From Agrobacterium larrymoorei (GTDB lineage Bacteria; Pseudomonadota; Alphaproteobacteria; Rhizobiales; Rhizobiaceae): a DNA stretch of 64,000 nucleotides. The position numbers and the translations under genes are program-made. The notes below the pieces were generated by a model that was given only the letters and a program-made list of their open reading frames with translations, ran no database searches and was not told the origin of the DNA. The stretch is taken from positions 570,001 to 634,000 of the forward strand of contig NZ_CP039691.1 of assembly GCF_005145045.1 (NCBI RefSeq). The letters are read 5' to 3'. This document shows, in pieces, positions 9,615 through 18,713 of this stretch; the stretch's first letter is position 1; each line of letters opens with the position of its first letter.

Positions 9615-10379
9615 TTACCGGCCCGCGACGACTTGGGATATCGCCTTTGCGGTTTCCTGGATGAGGGCAAGACATTCCGCTTCCTTAGGCGCTGCATCAT
9701 TCAGCGATCCGATATAAGGACAGGTGACGACGGCGAGTGCCGTGCCGTCCAGTGTCAGGATCGGTGCGGATATATTGCGCACGCCTGCAGTCTGCAGGCT
9801 GTTCATGCTCTCATATCCATCAGCCTTCACCTGCGTCAGCCGTTCACGCAACCCTTTGGGCAGAGCGGTCTCGCCGCTGCGCAATTGTTCGGCAATCATC
9901 AATTCCCGTTGGGTGTCGTTCTGGAAGGCGAGTAGCACATGGCCGGAGCCGGTGTTGAACAGGCTCATCTGCGCACTGACGCGGATGGAAAGCGCCCAGT
10001 AGGTGGACGAATCTTGCTGCGCAATCACCACGACCGAGCCGCGATCATAAACGGCCAGATGGCAGGCCTGCTCTGCCCTGTTTGCGAAGTCGCGCATCAG
10101 GGGTGCTGCGAAGGACACCAGCCTGCGCACCGGTTGATGAAAATGCGCCAGTCCGAACATCTTCAGCGTCAGAAAGAAGCGGTCGCCTTCCTGTCGTTGC
10201 ACATAACCGCGCCGCACCAGCCGGTCCAGCATGCGGTAGAATTCATTCGGGCTCTTGCCGAGTGCCTTGGCAATCTCGACCTGCGTCAGCCCGCCATCGG
10301 TGCGCGCCAGCAGCTCCAATATGTCGAGACCCTTGTCCAGCGCAGGCGCGCGGTATCTTTCGCTGTCGTCTTCCGTCAT
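9615..10379 (-). CDS. IclR family transcriptional regulator
   Basis: This 254-residue protein has a winged helix-turn-helix (about 12-75; ALDKGLDILELLARTDGGLTQVEIAKALGKSPNEFYRMLDRLV) and the IclR effector domain (about 90-250; ISAPILTLDGTALAVV). IclR proteins bind small carboxylates or sugar acids. It is divergent from a short-chain dehydrogenase gene with 120 bp between starts, which makes that gene the likely target. Confidence 0.9.
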   Translation of the reverse strand: MTEDDSERYRAPALDKGLDILELLARTDGGLTQVEIAKALGKSPNEFYRMLDRLVRRGYVQRQEGDRFFLTLKMFGLAHFHQPVRRLVSFAAPLMRDFANRAEQACHLAVYDRGSVVVIAQQDSSTYWALSIRVSAQMSLFNTGSGHVLLAFQNDTQRELMIAEQLRSGETALPKGLRERLTQVKADGYESMNSLQTAGVRNISAPILTLDGTALAVVTCPYIGSLNDAAPKEAECLALIQETAKAISQVVAGR

Positions 10380-10499
10380 CAGCCCTCTGAATGATTATCC
10401 TAGTGTCGCTTGACGCTTCATGAATACACTGTTTACATATGAATTGTCGATGCATATTTGAGGTTTGATGCACCGAAGGGTGCGGGAGGAGACGACATC

Positions 10500-11231
10500 A
10501 TGGCGCAGGATTTTAGTGGTCGGACGGTGGTGATCACAGCTGCCGGGCAGGGGATTGGACGGGCAACGGCAGAACGCTTTATCGGGCTTGGCGCGCGCGT
10601 CATCGCCACAGACATCAATGAAGCGGCGCTTTCAACACTTGAAAATGCAGAAACCCGCATCCTGAACGTGCTGGACGGCGAGGCCGTGAAAGCCTTCGCC
10701 GCCGATATCGGCCATGCCGACGTGCTGTTCAATTGCGCAGGCTTCGTCCATGCAGGCACCATTCTGGACTGCGAAGAAAAGGACTGGGACTTCTCTTTCG
10801 ATCTCAATGCCAAAGCCATGTATCGCACCTGCCGCGCATTCCTTCCGGCCATGCTGGAAAAGGGCAAGGGCGCCATCGTCAACATGTCCTCTGTCGCCTC
10901 CAGCGTCAAAGGCGTGCCGAACCGTTTCGCCTACACCGCATCCAAAGCCGCCGTTATCGGCCTGACGAAGTCCATCGCCTCCGATTTCGTGACGAAAGGC
11001 ATTCGCTGCAACGCCATCTGCCCCGGCACGGTGGATAGCCCCTCCCTACACGACCGCCTTCGCGCCACCGGGGATTACGAAAAGGCACTCAGCGACTTCA
11101 TCGCCCGCCAGCCCATGGGCCGCATCGCCAAGGCGGAAGAGATTGCAGCACTGGTGAGCTATCTCGCCTCGGATGAAGCGGGATTCACGACAGGGCAGAT
11201 TCACGTGATTGATGGTGGTTGGACGGCGTAG
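10500..11231 (+). CDS. Short-chain dehydrogenase/reductase, possibly 2-keto-3-deoxy-L-fuconate dehydrogenase-like
   Basis: This 243-residue classical SDR has the cofactor motif TAAGQGIG (13-20), an NCAG strand (78-81), catalytic Ser130/131 and the Y145-x3-K149 pair. Asp38 after the second strand (ATDIN) points to NAD. Overall it resembles the DHRS6/BDH2 type, whose bacterial members include 2-keto-3-deoxy-L-fuconate dehydrogenases, but substrate assignment is tentative. The ATG at 10500 follows GGGAGGAG. The divergent IclR gene probably regulates it, and a terminator follows. Confidence 0.85.
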   Translation: MAQDFSGRTVVITAAGQGIGRATAERFIGLGARVIATDINEAALSTLENAETRILNVLDGEAVKAFAADIGHADVLFNCAGFVHAGTILDCEEKDWDFSFDLNAKAMYRTCRAFLPAMLEKGKGAIVNMSSVASSVKGVPNRFAYTASKAAVIGLTKSIASDFVTKGIRCNAICPGTVDSPSLHDRLRATGDYEKALSDFIARQPMGRIAKAEEIAALVSYLASDEAGFTTGQIHVIDGGWTA

Positions 11232-11251
11232 GATTTCTCCTCCACCACACA

Positions 11252-11285
11252 CAAAAAACGGTCGGGGCATGCCCGACCGTTTCTT
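11252..11285. terminator. Bidirectional terminator between the SDR gene and the DUF1328 gene
   Basis: ACGGTCGGG (11258-11266) pairs with CCCGACCGT (11272-11280). It is flanked by an A-run upstream and TTCTT downstream, so it can serve the two convergent genes. Confidence 0.85.
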
Positions 11286-11307
11286 CAATCTCAAAGATAT
11301 CGCGTCG

Positions 11308-11481
11308 TTAAAGGATCGCCTGACCTGCCATCAGTGCAAGCACCAGGAAGATGACGAAGATCACGACCGCGATGAAGAATAGAATGCGCGCGATGCCGGA
11401 TGCCGCGGCGGAAATTCCGGTGAAGCCGAAAACGCCGGCGATTAGCGAGATGACGAAGAAAATAAGAGCCCACTTCAGCAT
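11308..11481 (-). CDS. DUF1328 (YtjA-type) small membrane protein
   Basis: This 57-residue, almost wholly hydrophobic protein begins [20 protein letters not shown] and has two membrane helices separated by a Gly/Ala-rich turn, matching DUF1328. The ATG at 11481 follows AGAGGAACG; a longer frame starting at 11538 lacks family homology. Function is unknown, and relatives are often stress-induced. Confidence 0.88.
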   Translation of the reverse strand: MLKWALIFFVISLIAGVFGFTGISAAASGIARILFFIAVVIFVIFLVLALMAGQAIL

Positions 11482-11618
11482 GGTCGTTCCTCTTGTGTCG
11501 GTTTTGAAACGGGCAAACGCCTGGCGTTTGTCTTGCACATATTGACGCGCGAGGGTGGTCTGTGGTTCCCACGTACCGAAAATAATCTTTTCACTTTCGG
11601 GTGTTAGCCGTTTGCCCT

Positions 11619-12470
11619 TCAGGCGAGTGTCTGCTGACTATGTGCTTTCCGAGCCTTGACCGTGGTGCGGATGAAGGCCGCGATGAACAGGCTGCTCATG
11701 ATGAGCACGATGGTTGGCGCAGGCGCGCTATCGATCAGGAAGCTCGCCCAGATGCCAAGCGTAGATGACATGACGGCAACAGAGATCGCCGCAACCAGCA
11801 TTGCCGAAAAGCGCCGGGTGATGAGAAACGCAATTGCGCCCGGTGCGACTAGCATCGCGACGGACAGGATGATGCCGATTGCCTGAAGTGCGCCGACGAC
11901 GGTGAGCGAAAGCACCGCAAGAAGGCCGTAATGCAGGACGCGCACCGGCAGGCCGATGGCCTTGGCGTGCTGCGCATCGAAAGCGTGAACCAGCAGGTCC
12001 TTGCGCAGAATGGCGAGAAAGAGCGTCGCAGCCAGCGCGATCAGGCCGGTCTCGATGATATCGGTCACCGAAACACCGAGCATATCACCGAAGAGAATAT
12101 GGTCGAGATGCACATCGCTCTGCACCTTTACATAGAGCACGAGCCCCAGACCGAACATGCCGGAAAAGACGATGCCGAGAACCGTGTCTTCCTTGATGCG
12201 GCTGTTCTCTTTTAGAAAACCGGTTCCAAGCGCGCACACCATGCCCGCAATGAAAGCGCCGATGGAGAAGGGAATGCCGACGATGTAAGCGATGACCACG
12301 CCCGGCAGCACCGCATGTGAGACAGCATCTCCCATCAACGACCAGCCTTTCAGCACCAGAAGGCACGAAAGCATGGCCATAGGAACGGCAATCATCAGCG
12401 TTATGATGAAGGCATATTGCATGAAGGGAAGCTGGAAAGGCAAAAGCGCCAGTTCGAGATACTCGCTCAT
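11619..12470 (-). CDS. sitD: Manganese/iron ABC transporter permease SitD
   Basis: This 283-residue ABC-3 family permease has about eight membrane helices. The conserved segment [34 protein letters not shown] is the hallmark of metal permeases of the Sit/Mnt/Znu type. It is the last gene of sitABCD and starts 4 bp inside the end of sitC (coordinates 12467-12470). No terminator is obvious in the 137 bp before the DUF1328 start. Confidence 0.93.
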   Translation of the reverse strand: MSEYLELALLPFQLPFMQYAFIITLMIAVPMAMLSCLLVLKGWSLMGDAVSHAVLPGVVIAYIVGIPFSIGAFIAGMVCALGTGFLKENSRIKEDTVLGIVFSGMFGLGLVLYVKVQSDVHLDHILFGDMLGVSVTDIIETGLIALAATLFLAILRKDLLVHAFDAQHAKAIGLPVRVLHYGLLAVLSLTVVGALQAIGIILSVAMLVAPGAIAFLITRRFSAMLVAAISVAVMSSTLGIWASFLIDSAPAPTIVLIMSSLFIAAFIRTTVKARKAHSQQTLA

Positions 12471-13327
12471 GGGCTCGTCTCCAGCGCGGCCTTGGCCTTG
12501 GCGCGCGAGGCGAGATAACCGTGCTTGGGCGCAAAGACGAATGCGGTGAGGAAGATCAGCGTTTGCAGAACGACGATGATGCCGCCCGTTGCACCATCCA
12601 GAAAATAGCTGAGATAGGCACCGACGAAACTGGTGAGCGCACCAATGCCGAAACTCATGCCGATCAAACGTTCGAAGCGATCCGTCAGCAGATAGGCCGT
12701 GGCACCCGGCGTCACCACCATGGCCACCACCAGAAATGCCCCGACGGTCTGGAGCGCTGCGACAGTGGAGGCAGCAAGCAGGGTGAAGAAGATCACCTTC
12801 AGCACATCCGGCTTCAGCCCGATTGTCCGGGCATGGTTCTCATCGAAGAAAACCACCATGAAGTCGCGCCATTTCAGCGCCAGCACGAGAAGGCTGATAC
12901 CGCCGATCAGCGCGAGCTGGATCGTATCTTCCGTGGTGATTGCTAGGATATTGCCAAGCACAATGGTCTGGATGTTGATGGATGTGGGAGAGAGCGACAC
13001 CATGAACAGGCCCAGGCCGAAGAAGGAGGTGAAGATGAGACCGATGATCGCGTCTTCCTTCAGCCGGGTCTTCTGGTTGAGAAACAGCATCGAGCCTGCC
13101 GCCAAACCGCCGGAGAGAAACGCGCCGAGCGAAAAGGGAAGGCCCAGCATATAGGCGCCCGCCACGCCGGGAACGATGGCGTGGGAAAGCGCATCGCCAA
13201 TCAGCGACCAGCCTTTCAACATGAGGTAGGAGGACAGGAAGCCGCAAACGCCGCCCACCAGTGCGCTGACCCATATGGCGTTCAGCATGTAGGAGTAGGT
13301 GAAGGGCTCGAGAAGGACGCTGATCAT
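12467..13327 (-). CDS. sitC: Manganese/iron ABC transporter permease SitC
   Basis: This 286-residue ABC-3 permease is paralogous to SitD, with the same [34 protein letters not shown] segment and about eight helices. It probably forms the membrane channel as a heterodimer with SitD. It overlaps sitB and sitD by 4 bp each (ATGA type), indicating translational coupling. Confidence 0.93.
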   Translation of the reverse strand: MISVLLEPFTYSYMLNAIWVSALVGGVCGFLSSYLMLKGWSLIGDALSHAIVPGVAGAYMLGLPFSLGAFLSGGLAAGSMLFLNQKTRLKEDAIIGLIFTSFFGLGLFMVSLSPTSINIQTIVLGNILAITTEDTIQLALIGGISLLVLALKWRDFMVVFFDENHARTIGLKPDVLKVIFFTLLAASTVAALQTVGAFLVVAMVVTPGATAYLLTDRFERLIGMSFGIGALTSFVGAYLSYFLDGATGGIIVVLQTLIFLTAFVFAPKHGYLASRAKAKAALETSP

Positions 13328-14211
13328 AGCTCCTTTTCTCCGGCCTTCGCATGGTCTCTACCGTTCTTGCCGTAGATCACAAAGGGGCGCTCATCATCGG
13401 TGATCACCTTCAACCGGCGTGGATCGGCATCGTCATGCAGATCGGTGCCGCCTAGTATGAAGTGGCGCAAACTTCCGCCGAAGGCGGCCTGCAGGTTTTC
13501 TTCCGTAAACGTATCCTTGGTCTTGCCCGAGGCAATCACGGTTCCCTTGACGAACACGGCGCGATCACAGAATTCCGGCACGCTGCCGAGATTATGCGTG
13601 GAGACCAGCATGATGCGGCCTTCGTCACGCAGCGATTTCAGCAGCGCGATGATCTGTTCTTCCGTTGTCACGTCTACGCCGGTGAAGGGCTCGTCCAGTA
13701 GAATGATCTCGCCTTCTTGCGCCAGGGCCCTCGCCAGGAAAACACGCTTCTTCTGCCCGCCTGAAAGCTCGCCGATCTGACGCTTGCGATAATCCAGCAT
13801 GTTGACGCGCGTGAGCGCCTCTTCGACCATCTGATGGTCTCGTTTCGAAGGGATGCGCAGGAAGTTCATATGGCCGTAGCGGCCCATCATTACCACATCT
13901 TCCACCAGAACGGGGAAGCTCCAATCCACTTCTTCCGCCTGCGGTACATAGGCGACGAGGTTTTTCTTAAGCGCCGCTGAGGCTGGCTGGTCGAAGATGG
14001 AGACTGAGCCCGCTGCGAGAGACACGAAGCCCATGATTGCCTTGAAGATGGTGGATTTGCCCGCGCCATTGACGCCGACGAGCGCGGTAATCGTGCCGCG
14101 GGGAATGGAGAAGCTGGCGTTTCTCAGCGCCGCGTGACCGTTTCGGTAGGTCACCGTCACATTGTCGACGATCAGGCCTTTGCCGGAGCTTCTCGCTCTT
14201 CCCATCATCAT
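13324..14211 (-). CDS. sitB: Manganese/iron ABC transporter ATPase SitB
   Basis: This 295-residue ABC ATPase has Walker A GVNGAGKS (46-53), Q-loop near 91, signature LSGGQKKR (149-156) and Walker B EIILLDEP (168-175). An unusual C-terminal tail of about 45 residues follows the ATPase domain. It energises import by SitCD, with SitA as binding protein. It overlaps sitA and sitC by 4 bp each. Confidence 0.94.
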   Translation of the reverse strand: MMMGRARSSGKGLIVDNVTVTYRNGHAALRNASFSIPRGTITALVGVNGAGKSTIFKAIMGFVSLAAGSVSIFDQPASAALKKNLVAYVPQAEEVDWSFPVLVEDVVMMGRYGHMNFLRIPSKRDHQMVEEALTRVNMLDYRKRQIGELSGGQKKRVFLARALAQEGEIILLDEPFTGVDVTTEEQIIALLKSLRDEGRIMLVSTHNLGSVPEFCDRAVFVKGTVIASGKTKDTFTEENLQAAFGGSLRHFILGGTDLHDDADPRRLKVITDDERPFVIYGKNGRDHAKAGEKEL

Positions 14212-15098
14212 TGGGCGAGACCTTTCACGATTGTACTTGTGGTGACGCGCAATAGATCCAGATAAGTGGGCACCGGACCATCCGCCTCGCTGAGTGAATC
14301 GACGTAGAGTACGCCGCCATAGGTGGCCCCGGTTTCCTTCGCCACCTGCTTGGCAGGATCGGCTGACACCGTGCTTTCGCTGAAAATGACGTGGACATTA
14401 TTAGCGCGCATGGCGTCGATGACGCCGCGCACCTGCTGTGGCGTGCCCTGGCTATCAGCATTCACCGGCCAGAGAAACAGCTCCTTCAGCCCGAAATCAC
14501 GCGCAAGATAGGAGAAGGCACCTTCGCTCGTCACCAGCCAGCGTTTGGCTTCAGGCAAAGAGGCGATGGCATCCCGCATCGGCTGGATTTCCTGTTTGAT
14601 TTTGTCGGAATAGGCCTTGGCATTAGCAGCATAGAGGTCCGCATGGGCCGGGTCGATCTGTGTCAGGCCCTTGCGGATATTTTCGACATAGATCAACGCA
14701 TTATCCGGGGACATCCAGGCATGAGGGTTGGGCTTGCCCTGATAGGCACCGCCGCTGATCGAAATCGGGGTCACGCCGTCGCTGACCGTCACATTGGGTA
14801 CATCCGAGAGATTGGCCAGAAACTTCTGAAACCAGAGTTCGAGGTTAAGGCCATTCCAGAGAACCAGATTGGCGTCACGCGCTCTTAGAATATCGCGCGG
14901 GGTCGGCTGGTAGTTGTGAATTTCGGCGCCGGGCTTGGTGATGCTTTCCACATCCGCTGCATCGCCCGCCACGTTGCGCGCCATATCCGCGATGATGGTG
15001 AAGGTGGTGACCACCTTCGGCTTTTCCGCAGCGCCTGCGGAGAAGGGCAGAAGAACCGCAGCGGCGATGATGAGAGACGTCAATCGGGATAATGCCAT
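14208..15098 (-). CDS. sitA: Manganese/iron ABC transporter periplasmic binding protein SitA
   Basis: This 296-residue cluster A-I metal-binding protein has a signal peptide ([20 protein letters not shown], cut near AGAAEK) and the metal-ligand segments [38 protein letters not shown] and [17 protein letters not shown] 15098 is chosen because it begins a standard signal peptide with GAGG upstream; a frame from 15167 adds 23 residues lying over the regulatory boxes. It is the first gene of sitABCD. The substrate is most likely Mn(II), and Fe(II) is possible. Confidence 0.94.
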   Translation of the reverse strand: MALSRLTSLIIAAAVLLPFSAGAAEKPKVVTTFTIIADMARNVAGDAADVESITKPGAEIHNYQPTPRDILRARDANLVLWNGLNLELWFQKFLANLSDVPNVTVSDGVTPISISGGAYQGKPNPHAWMSPDNALIYVENIRKGLTQIDPAHADLYAANAKAYSDKIKQEIQPMRDAIASLPEAKRWLVTSEGAFSYLARDFGLKELFLWPVNADSQGTPQQVRGVIDAMRANNVHVIFSESTVSADPAKQVAKETGATYGGVLYVDSLSEADGPVPTYLDLLRVTTSTIVKGLAQ

Positions 15099-15117
15099 GG
15101 ACCGTATCAAACCTCTT

Positions 15118-15134
15118 TTGCGATTAATTCGCAA
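15118..15134. promoter_or_regulatory. Mur/Fur-like palindrome 1 upstream of sitA
   Basis: TTGCGA-TTAAT-TCGCAA is an inverted repeat with exact 6-bp arms, 20 bp before the sitA start. Rhizobial Mur (a Fur homologue answering to Mn) represses sit genes through TGCAAAT-type palindromes, which this resembles. The position, overlapping the likely promoter or leader, suits a repressor site. Confidence 0.7.
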
Positions 15135-15173
15135 TAGCAAACTGCGCGGCAAAAGGTGGTTTGTCAATGCTAT

Positions 15174-15188
15174 TGCAAATCATTCGCA
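15174..15188. promoter_or_regulatory. Mur/Fur-like palindrome 2 upstream of sitA
   Basis: TGCAAATCATTCGCA is a near-perfect 15-bp palindrome about 76 bp before the sitA ATG. It closely resembles Mur-box sequences reported for rhizobial sit and mur-regulated genes. Two boxes 55 bp apart may allow cooperative binding, and they also lie in the region shared with the divergent His-rich gene. Confidence 0.72.
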
Positions 15189-15419
15189 TCTTTCGACGTT
15201 GTTTTCTTCTCTGTGAAACTCGCGGAGTCCAAAAATGGTCCAAGTCAATTTCGAGATTTCGACGTCAGTTAAACCTTCTTCAATGAGAACCCGTCAGGAT
15301 TGAAGCTTGCACGGAAACGGCTTGTCGCCGCTGCCGCGCTGTGTTCGTTCCGGTTGCGCATGGCTTTGCGCAGCCAGGAGCGCGGCTTTAACGGGGTAAT
15401 TGATGTCGGGACATTTGAC

Positions 15420-16421
15420 GTGAAAGCAGTGTTCAAAAGAATACGGTTTTCTCGCAAGTTCGTATTGATTGGCGGCGGTATCCTCCTCATCGGGGGAGCA
15501 TCCGGCGTTGCCGCCGTTATTGTCGGCAAAGACAAGCTGTTCGGTCCCTCCTACGCTTCCGTGAACGGCCTCGAATGCAAGACCGTGCAGACGGTCAACA
15601 TCAAGAAGAACGGCACGCTGTGGGTGCGCAAATTCATCCGCACCGAAGGCGGCGATGGCAATGAGCGCGTGAAGACGGCGCTGCGCGTTGCGAAAGCGGT
15701 TTATGACAAGCAGAAGCCTGATCTGGTTCAGGTTTCGGTTCTGGACACCAACGGTCCGCAGATGCGTTCCGAGATGCGGGGCAGGGCAATCGCCGCGCAG
15801 GCAATCTACATTGCCGATATCGCGAAAATTCCCGAAGGTGCCGCGGCGCAGACCTATTCCGCCTATTATTACGATGGTTCTGCCAGCGGTGACGGCCAGT
15901 TTTATGGCCTGCGCATCGATCTACCGGTAGAAGATGCCAAGACAGTCACCGCCTCGCTGACCGATTTCGCCGATTGCGCCGATCCCGTTACCGATGCGCC
16001 AGCAGACGGTCACGGCGCCGCCAAGGGCGGCCACGGTGCTCCAAGCGGAGGTCATGGTGAAGCCAGCGGCTCCGGTCACGGATCGACCGATAGCCACGGC
16101 GCGGAAGGCAGCAGCCACGGCGGCGAAGACCACGGCCCCGTTACCGAACCTGCGGGCGGCGAAACGGCAGAAGGCGGCCACGATGCGCCAGCCAATCCAG
16201 ACGCGAAAGCCCATGGTGGGGAAGAGGAACTGCTGACCTCAACGCCAACAGGCGAAAGCCAAAGCATGTTCAGCTTAGCCTACATCAAATCCCTGCTCTT
16301 TGGAAAAGGCACGACCACCGCTGTTGCTGCCGAGCAGGGCGAGCCAGCAGTTGCCGATGCTCCGGCGGAGCATGGTGAGGGTGAGCATAAGGCGGATGAG
16401 GCAGCTAAGGCTGGGCACTGA
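15420..16421 (+). CDS. Hypothetical protein with membrane anchor and His/Gly-rich segment
   Basis: This 333-residue protein is not assigned to a named family. A hydrophobic segment (about 13-33, FVLIGGGILLIGGASGVAAV) follows a basic N-terminus, indicating a membrane anchor with a periplasmic body. Residues about 45-185 look folded. Residues about 195-270 are low complexity and rich in GHG, GGHG, SHG and HGG repeats with Asp and Glu, a composition typical of metal-chelating tails; a second His/Glu/Ala-rich tail ends the protein. GTG 15420 is preferred over an upstream ATG at 15300 because the basic/hydrophobic signal follows it. The start is uncertain. It is divergent from sitABCD, so a metal-related role is an attractive inference. 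Confidence 0.75.
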   Translation: MKAVFKRIRFSRKFVLIGGGILLIGGASGVAAVIVGKDKLFGPSYASVNGLECKTVQTVNIKKNGTLWVRKFIRTEGGDGNERVKTALRVAKAVYDKQKPDLVQVSVLDTNGPQMRSEMRGRAIAAQAIYIADIAKIPEGAAAQTYSAYYYDGSASGDGQFYGLRIDLPVEDAKTVTASLTDFADCADPVTDAPADGHGAAKGGHGAPSGGHGEASGSGHGSTDSHGAEGSSHGGEDHGPVTEPAGGETAEGGHDAPANPDAKAHGGEEELLTSTPTGESQSMFSLAYIKSLLFGKGTTTAVAAEQGEPAVADAPAEHGEGEHKADEAAKAGH

Positions 16422-16584
16422 AAGGAAAGGTAGATTATCTGCGCGATGTATTCACATCGAGTTGGTTATAAGCTCCTCAGCATCTTCCTGTAGGTCAAAA
16501 AATCGCCACCAAATGCCATGGCTTGACTAGAATAATATTTAAGCATAAAGCACAAAGCATAATTTTATGAATGGAGTGAGACTT

Positions 16585-16824
16585 GTGACATCAAAGGCTG
16601 CGCTTACTGAAATTAAGAGGGCAATCGAAAACTCTCCACGTAACGCCTACGTTGCAGAGTTGCACCTGCAAGTCATCAAATATGCTAACGAACTGAACGG
16701 TGTGACGGGAAGAGAGTTTTGCGAAGCACTAGGCATTGGCGCATCTTTTGGAACTGAATATACCAAAATGCGTAAAATTGCAGGTAGGCTTTATGATGCA
16801 GGACTAGAGGCGTCTAGGATATAA
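16585..16824 (+). CDS. Small HTH-like protein
   Basis: This 79-residue protein has a pattern (EIKRAIENSPRNAYVAELHL, then GVTGREFCEALGIGASFGTEYTKMRKIAGRL) that suggests a helical DNA-binding-like fold in which GREFCEALGIG would be the turn. I do not recognise a characterised relative. GTG 16585 is chosen because GGAGTGAG lies just upstream; an ATG at 16567 is in frame but has no ribosome binding site. The surrounding DNA (16430-16860) is clearly AT-richer than its neighbours, which hints at acquired DNA. Confidence 0.6.
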   Translation: MTSKAALTEIKRAIENSPRNAYVAELHLQVIKYANELNGVTGREFCEALGIGASFGTEYTKMRKIAGRLYDAGLEASRI

Positions 16825-16890
16825 ACTATTGAGACGATATAGCTGTTCGATAAGCCCTGAACTAAATAGAAACTTGCGTTGAAGTGCAAT

Positions 16891-16922
16891 TATGCCCGGG
16901 TTTGGCATAGTACCCGGGCATA
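16891..16922. repeat. Strong hairpin between the HTH-like gene and lysS
   Basis: TATGCCCGGGT (16891-16901) and ACCCGGGCATA (16912-16922) are perfect 11-bp inverted repeats with a 10-nt loop. No T-run is present on either strand, yet the position, just after the convergent ends of two genes, suits a terminator or 3'-end stabiliser. Confidence 0.6.
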
Positions 16923-16958
16923 CAAATCGAAAAGTATTTGTGTCGATGACTTTTACGC

Positions 16959-18458
16959 TCAATCCGCCTTCTGACGTCTTGCCGGGAACAGAATAACGTC
17001 GCGGATCGACGGGGCGTTGGTCAGCAGCATCACCAGACGGTCGACGCCGATGCCGAGGCCACCCGCTGGCGGCATGCCCTGGTCGATGGCGTCGAGGAAT
17101 TCGTCGTCCAACTGCTTGTCCTTTTCACCGCGGGCATGCGCCTGTTCCAGCTGCTCCACCATGCGGCGGCGCTGTTCTTCCGGGTCGTTGAGTTCGGAGA
17201 ACGCGTTGCCCACTTCCCAGGCGTTGCAGTAGCTCTCGAAACGCTCCACCAGCCGCGGCTCGCCCGGCACTTCCTTGGCGAAGGGCGAAATGTCCTTGGG
17301 GAAATGCGTGACGTGGCTTGGCTGGATCAGCGTGCCCTCGACCTTTTCTTCGAAGATGAAGGCAAGGCATTCGCCCCATGTCCAGTCCTTCTCGACCTCG
17401 AAACCGGCAGCCTTGGCAGCAGCGCGGGCCTCTTCGTCGGTCTTGATCGACAGGAAGTCGATGCCCGTTGCTTCCTTCACCGCATCCGGCATCGGTACGC
17501 GCTTGAACGGACCCTTGAAGGAAATCGTCTGGCCCTGGAAATCAAGCTCCGTCGTGCCGTGGATCGCAATCGCCAGCGTCTCGAACATGCGCTCCACGAG
17601 GCTCATGATGTCCTCGTAGTCGGCATAGGCCCAATAGCATTCCAGCATGGTGAATTCCGGATTGTGCCGGGTGGAAACACCTTCGTTGCGGAAGTTGCGA
17701 TTGACCTCGAACACCTTGTCGGACAGGCCGGAAACCAGCGTGCGCTTGAGGAACAGTTCCGGCGCAATACGCAGATACATGTCCTGCTTCAGCGTGTTGT
17801 GGAATGTCTTGAACGGGTCAGCCGTCGCACCGCCATATACGGTCTGCAGCATCGGCGTTTCGACTTCGAGGAAGCCTTCGGCCTCCATGAAGCGGCGAAT
17901 GCCGGAGATGATCTTCGAACGCTGCTGGAAGCGCAGCTTGGATTCCTCGTTGGAGAGAATATCCAGATGGCGCTTGCGGTAGCGGATTTCGACGTCGGAA
18001 ATGCCGTTCCACTTCTCCGGCATCGGAAGCAGCGACTTCGTCAGCATGGTGATCTCTTCGGCATTGATCGTCAGCTCGCCACGCTTGGTGCGGCGCACCT
18101 TGCCGGTGACGCCGATAATGTCGCCGATATCGATCATCGGCAGCATCTCGCGTGCCGTCTCAGGCGTCGTGTCCTTGTGGGAGAAAATCTGCACCTTGCC
18201 GGAGGCATCATGGATATCCATGAACATGCCGGAGTTGCGGTTGGAATAGACGCGGCCTGCGACGGTAACGGTATCGCCCGTTTCGACATCCGGCTCGATG
18301 TCTGCATATTTCTCGGCCAGCTCCGCATTGGTCAGCGTGCGGTGGAAGTGCGCCGGGTAGACGTCACCGATCTTCTCGCGCAGCAGCGCCAGCTTCTGGC
18401 GGCGCACTTCGGTGGCGTCGGAGGAAAGGGCAGTTGTTTCGGTTGTCTTGTCGGTCAT
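16959..18458 (-). CDS. lysS: Lysyl-tRNA synthetase (class II)
   Basis: This 499-residue class IIb synthetase has an N-terminal OB-fold anticodon-binding domain (about 60-150; VTVAGRVYSNRNSGMFMDIHD), motif 2 FRNEGVSTRHNPEFTMLECY and motif 3 GLGIGVDRLVMLLTN. The length and C-terminus are normal. It charges tRNA-Lys in the cytoplasm. It lies downstream of gltX on the same strand, separated by a 255-bp spacer holding an inverted pair of palindromic repeats. Confidence 0.97.
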   Translation of the reverse strand: MTDKTTETTALSSDATEVRRQKLALLREKIGDVYPAHFHRTLTNAELAEKYADIEPDVETGDTVTVAGRVYSNRNSGMFMDIHDASGKVQIFSHKDTTPETAREMLPMIDIGDIIGVTGKVRRTKRGELTINAEEITMLTKSLLPMPEKWNGISDVEIRYRKRHLDILSNEESKLRFQQRSKIISGIRRFMEAEGFLEVETPMLQTVYGGATADPFKTFHNTLKQDMYLRIAPELFLKRTLVSGLSDKVFEVNRNFRNEGVSTRHNPEFTMLECYWAYADYEDIMSLVERMFETLAIAIHGTTELDFQGQTISFKGPFKRVPMPDAVKEATGIDFLSIKTDEEARAAAKAAGFEVEKDWTWGECLAFIFEEKVEGTLIQPSHVTHFPKDISPFAKEVPGEPRLVERFESYCNAWEVGNAFSELNDPEEQRRRMVEQLEQAHARGEKDKQLDDEFLDAIDQGMPPAGGLGIGVDRLVMLLTNAPSIRDVILFPARRQKAD

Positions 18459-18576
18459 CGTCTTTGGCCTTTTTCGGGCTGTGTTGTTCTTGTCACTGCT
18501 GCGGCCACCTCTTGCGCCCGCACCTTTCCGTATTCGTCTCTCGACCCTCTTGGTCTTAATCCTCGGGCCTCTCGGT

Positions 18577-18680
18577 CGTCACCCTCGGGCTTGACCAGAG
18601 GATCCACCAACGGAGCGGCATTCTCACGGTCGAGGCCTGAGCACCCGGCGTGGATCCTCGGGTCAAGCCCGAGGATGACG
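18577..18680. repeat. Pair of inverted RIME-like palindromic repeats between gltX and lysS
   Basis: ATCCTCGGG-TCAAG-CCCGAGGAT (18654-18676) is a perfect hairpin. A partly decayed copy in the other orientation (CACCCTCGGGCTTGACCAGAGGATCC) lies at about 18581-18606. The same core occurs near 33021, 38947, 39147, 56280 and 56335 in this window. It resembles rhizobial intergenic mosaic elements, a name I give by resemblance only. Confidence 0.8.
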
Positions 18681-18713
18681 GCCATGGGTGCGTGACGTCA
18701 ACGCGCCAGCCGC

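Noticed and set aside
17136-18695. A 519-codon plus-strand frame opposite lysS
   Set aside because: It is the mirror of strong codon bias in lysS; the same applies to long frames opposite gltX (18978-20174), the MFS gene (24848-26479) and the HlyD gene (23615-24802).
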